A DNA stretch of 52,761 nucleotides, taken from contig CANBCZ010000012.1 in the NCBI GenBank assembly GCA_947367255.1, positions 1-52,761 of the forward strand, written 5' to 3'. Shown piece by piece: positions 52,756-52,761 of the stretch. The position numbers and the translations under genes are program-made. Position 1 is the stretch's first letter. Every line of letters starts with the position of its first letter. A model generated the notes under the pieces. The model was given only the letters and a program-made list of their open reading frames with translations. It was not told where the DNA came from and searched no databases. The stretch comes from an uncultured Alistipes sp. GTDB taxonomy: Bacteria; Bacteroidota; Bacteroidia; Bacteroidales; Rikenellaceae.

Positions 52756-52761
52756 CGGGTA

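Noticed and set aside
52688..52761. CRISPR array at the right edge
   Set aside because: Only two repeats are seen, separated by about 17 bp, much shorter than a CRISPR spacer, and no cas gene is present.

Overview
The window reads as ordinary chromosome from a member of the Bacteroidales, most likely a Rikenellaceae/Alistipes-like organism; the genus is an inference and only moderately sure. The evidence is the Bacteroidota-type promoter box TAnnTTTG in front of most transcription units (some with an upstream TTTG), families typical of this phylum (DUF4296, DUF4465, FKBP-type lipoproteins, a membrane LytTR regulator, type-2 IleRS), many signal-peptidase-II lipoproteins and almost no Shine-Dalgarno sequences. 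I saw no tRNA, rRNA, CRISPR array, prophage, integrase or transposase gene.

Layout. 1-5044, minus strand: apt alone, then pdxB, pyrD, cinA and a secreted Ntn hydrolase in one run. 5116-7995, plus: a ureohydrolase, an unusual FKBP-like lipoprotein and a canonical FKBP lipoprotein. pgi is on the minus strand (8387-9718). 9932-16419, plus: the elongasome operon mreB-mreC-mreD-mrdA-rodA with a DUF4465 lipoprotein as last gene. 16496-20757, minus: a DksA/TraR-like protein and ileS. 21110-22549, plus: an OmpP1/FadL porin. 22879-25176, minus: gcvH-mdh and a membrane LytTR regulator. An SGNH hydrolase (+) faces dapD-birA (-). 27755-40544, plus: a prolyl oligopeptidase, lysC, then a division and wall cluster rsmH-ftsL-like-ftsI-murE-mraY-murD-ftsW ending in an Hsp15-like gene. 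40627-50655, plus: a tightly packed ten-gene run (flippase, holB, folK, lipoproteins, beta-barrel, rbfA, LolC/E-like permease, DUF4296 lipoprotein, amidohydrolase). The window closes with a strongly codon-biased OmpA/TPR lipoprotein.

How the genes fit together. Much of the window builds the cell envelope. LysC and DapD belong to the route to meso-diaminopimelate, MurE (with its DNPR motif) adds it to the peptidoglycan precursor, and MraY, MurD, FtsW/FtsI and RodA/PBP2 carry the wall pathway onward. A lipoprotein-release permease and several lipoproteins and barrels serve the outer membrane. The rest is central metabolism (pgi, mdh, gcvH, pyrD, pdxB, apt) and translation (ileS, rbfA).

Most unusual features: (1) a family of long palindromic intergenic elements at four loci, each just 3' of a minus-strand gene (apt, pgi, ileS, mdh), sharing a GTAC-paired core with co-varying stems; (2) an IleRS whose HIGH signature is GIHH, the altered signature linked with mupirocin hyper-resistance; (3) a PyrD whose catalytic-loop motif is changed; (4) a dcw cluster that stops after ftsW; (5) compact promoter/terminator arrangements, including two probable leaderless starts.
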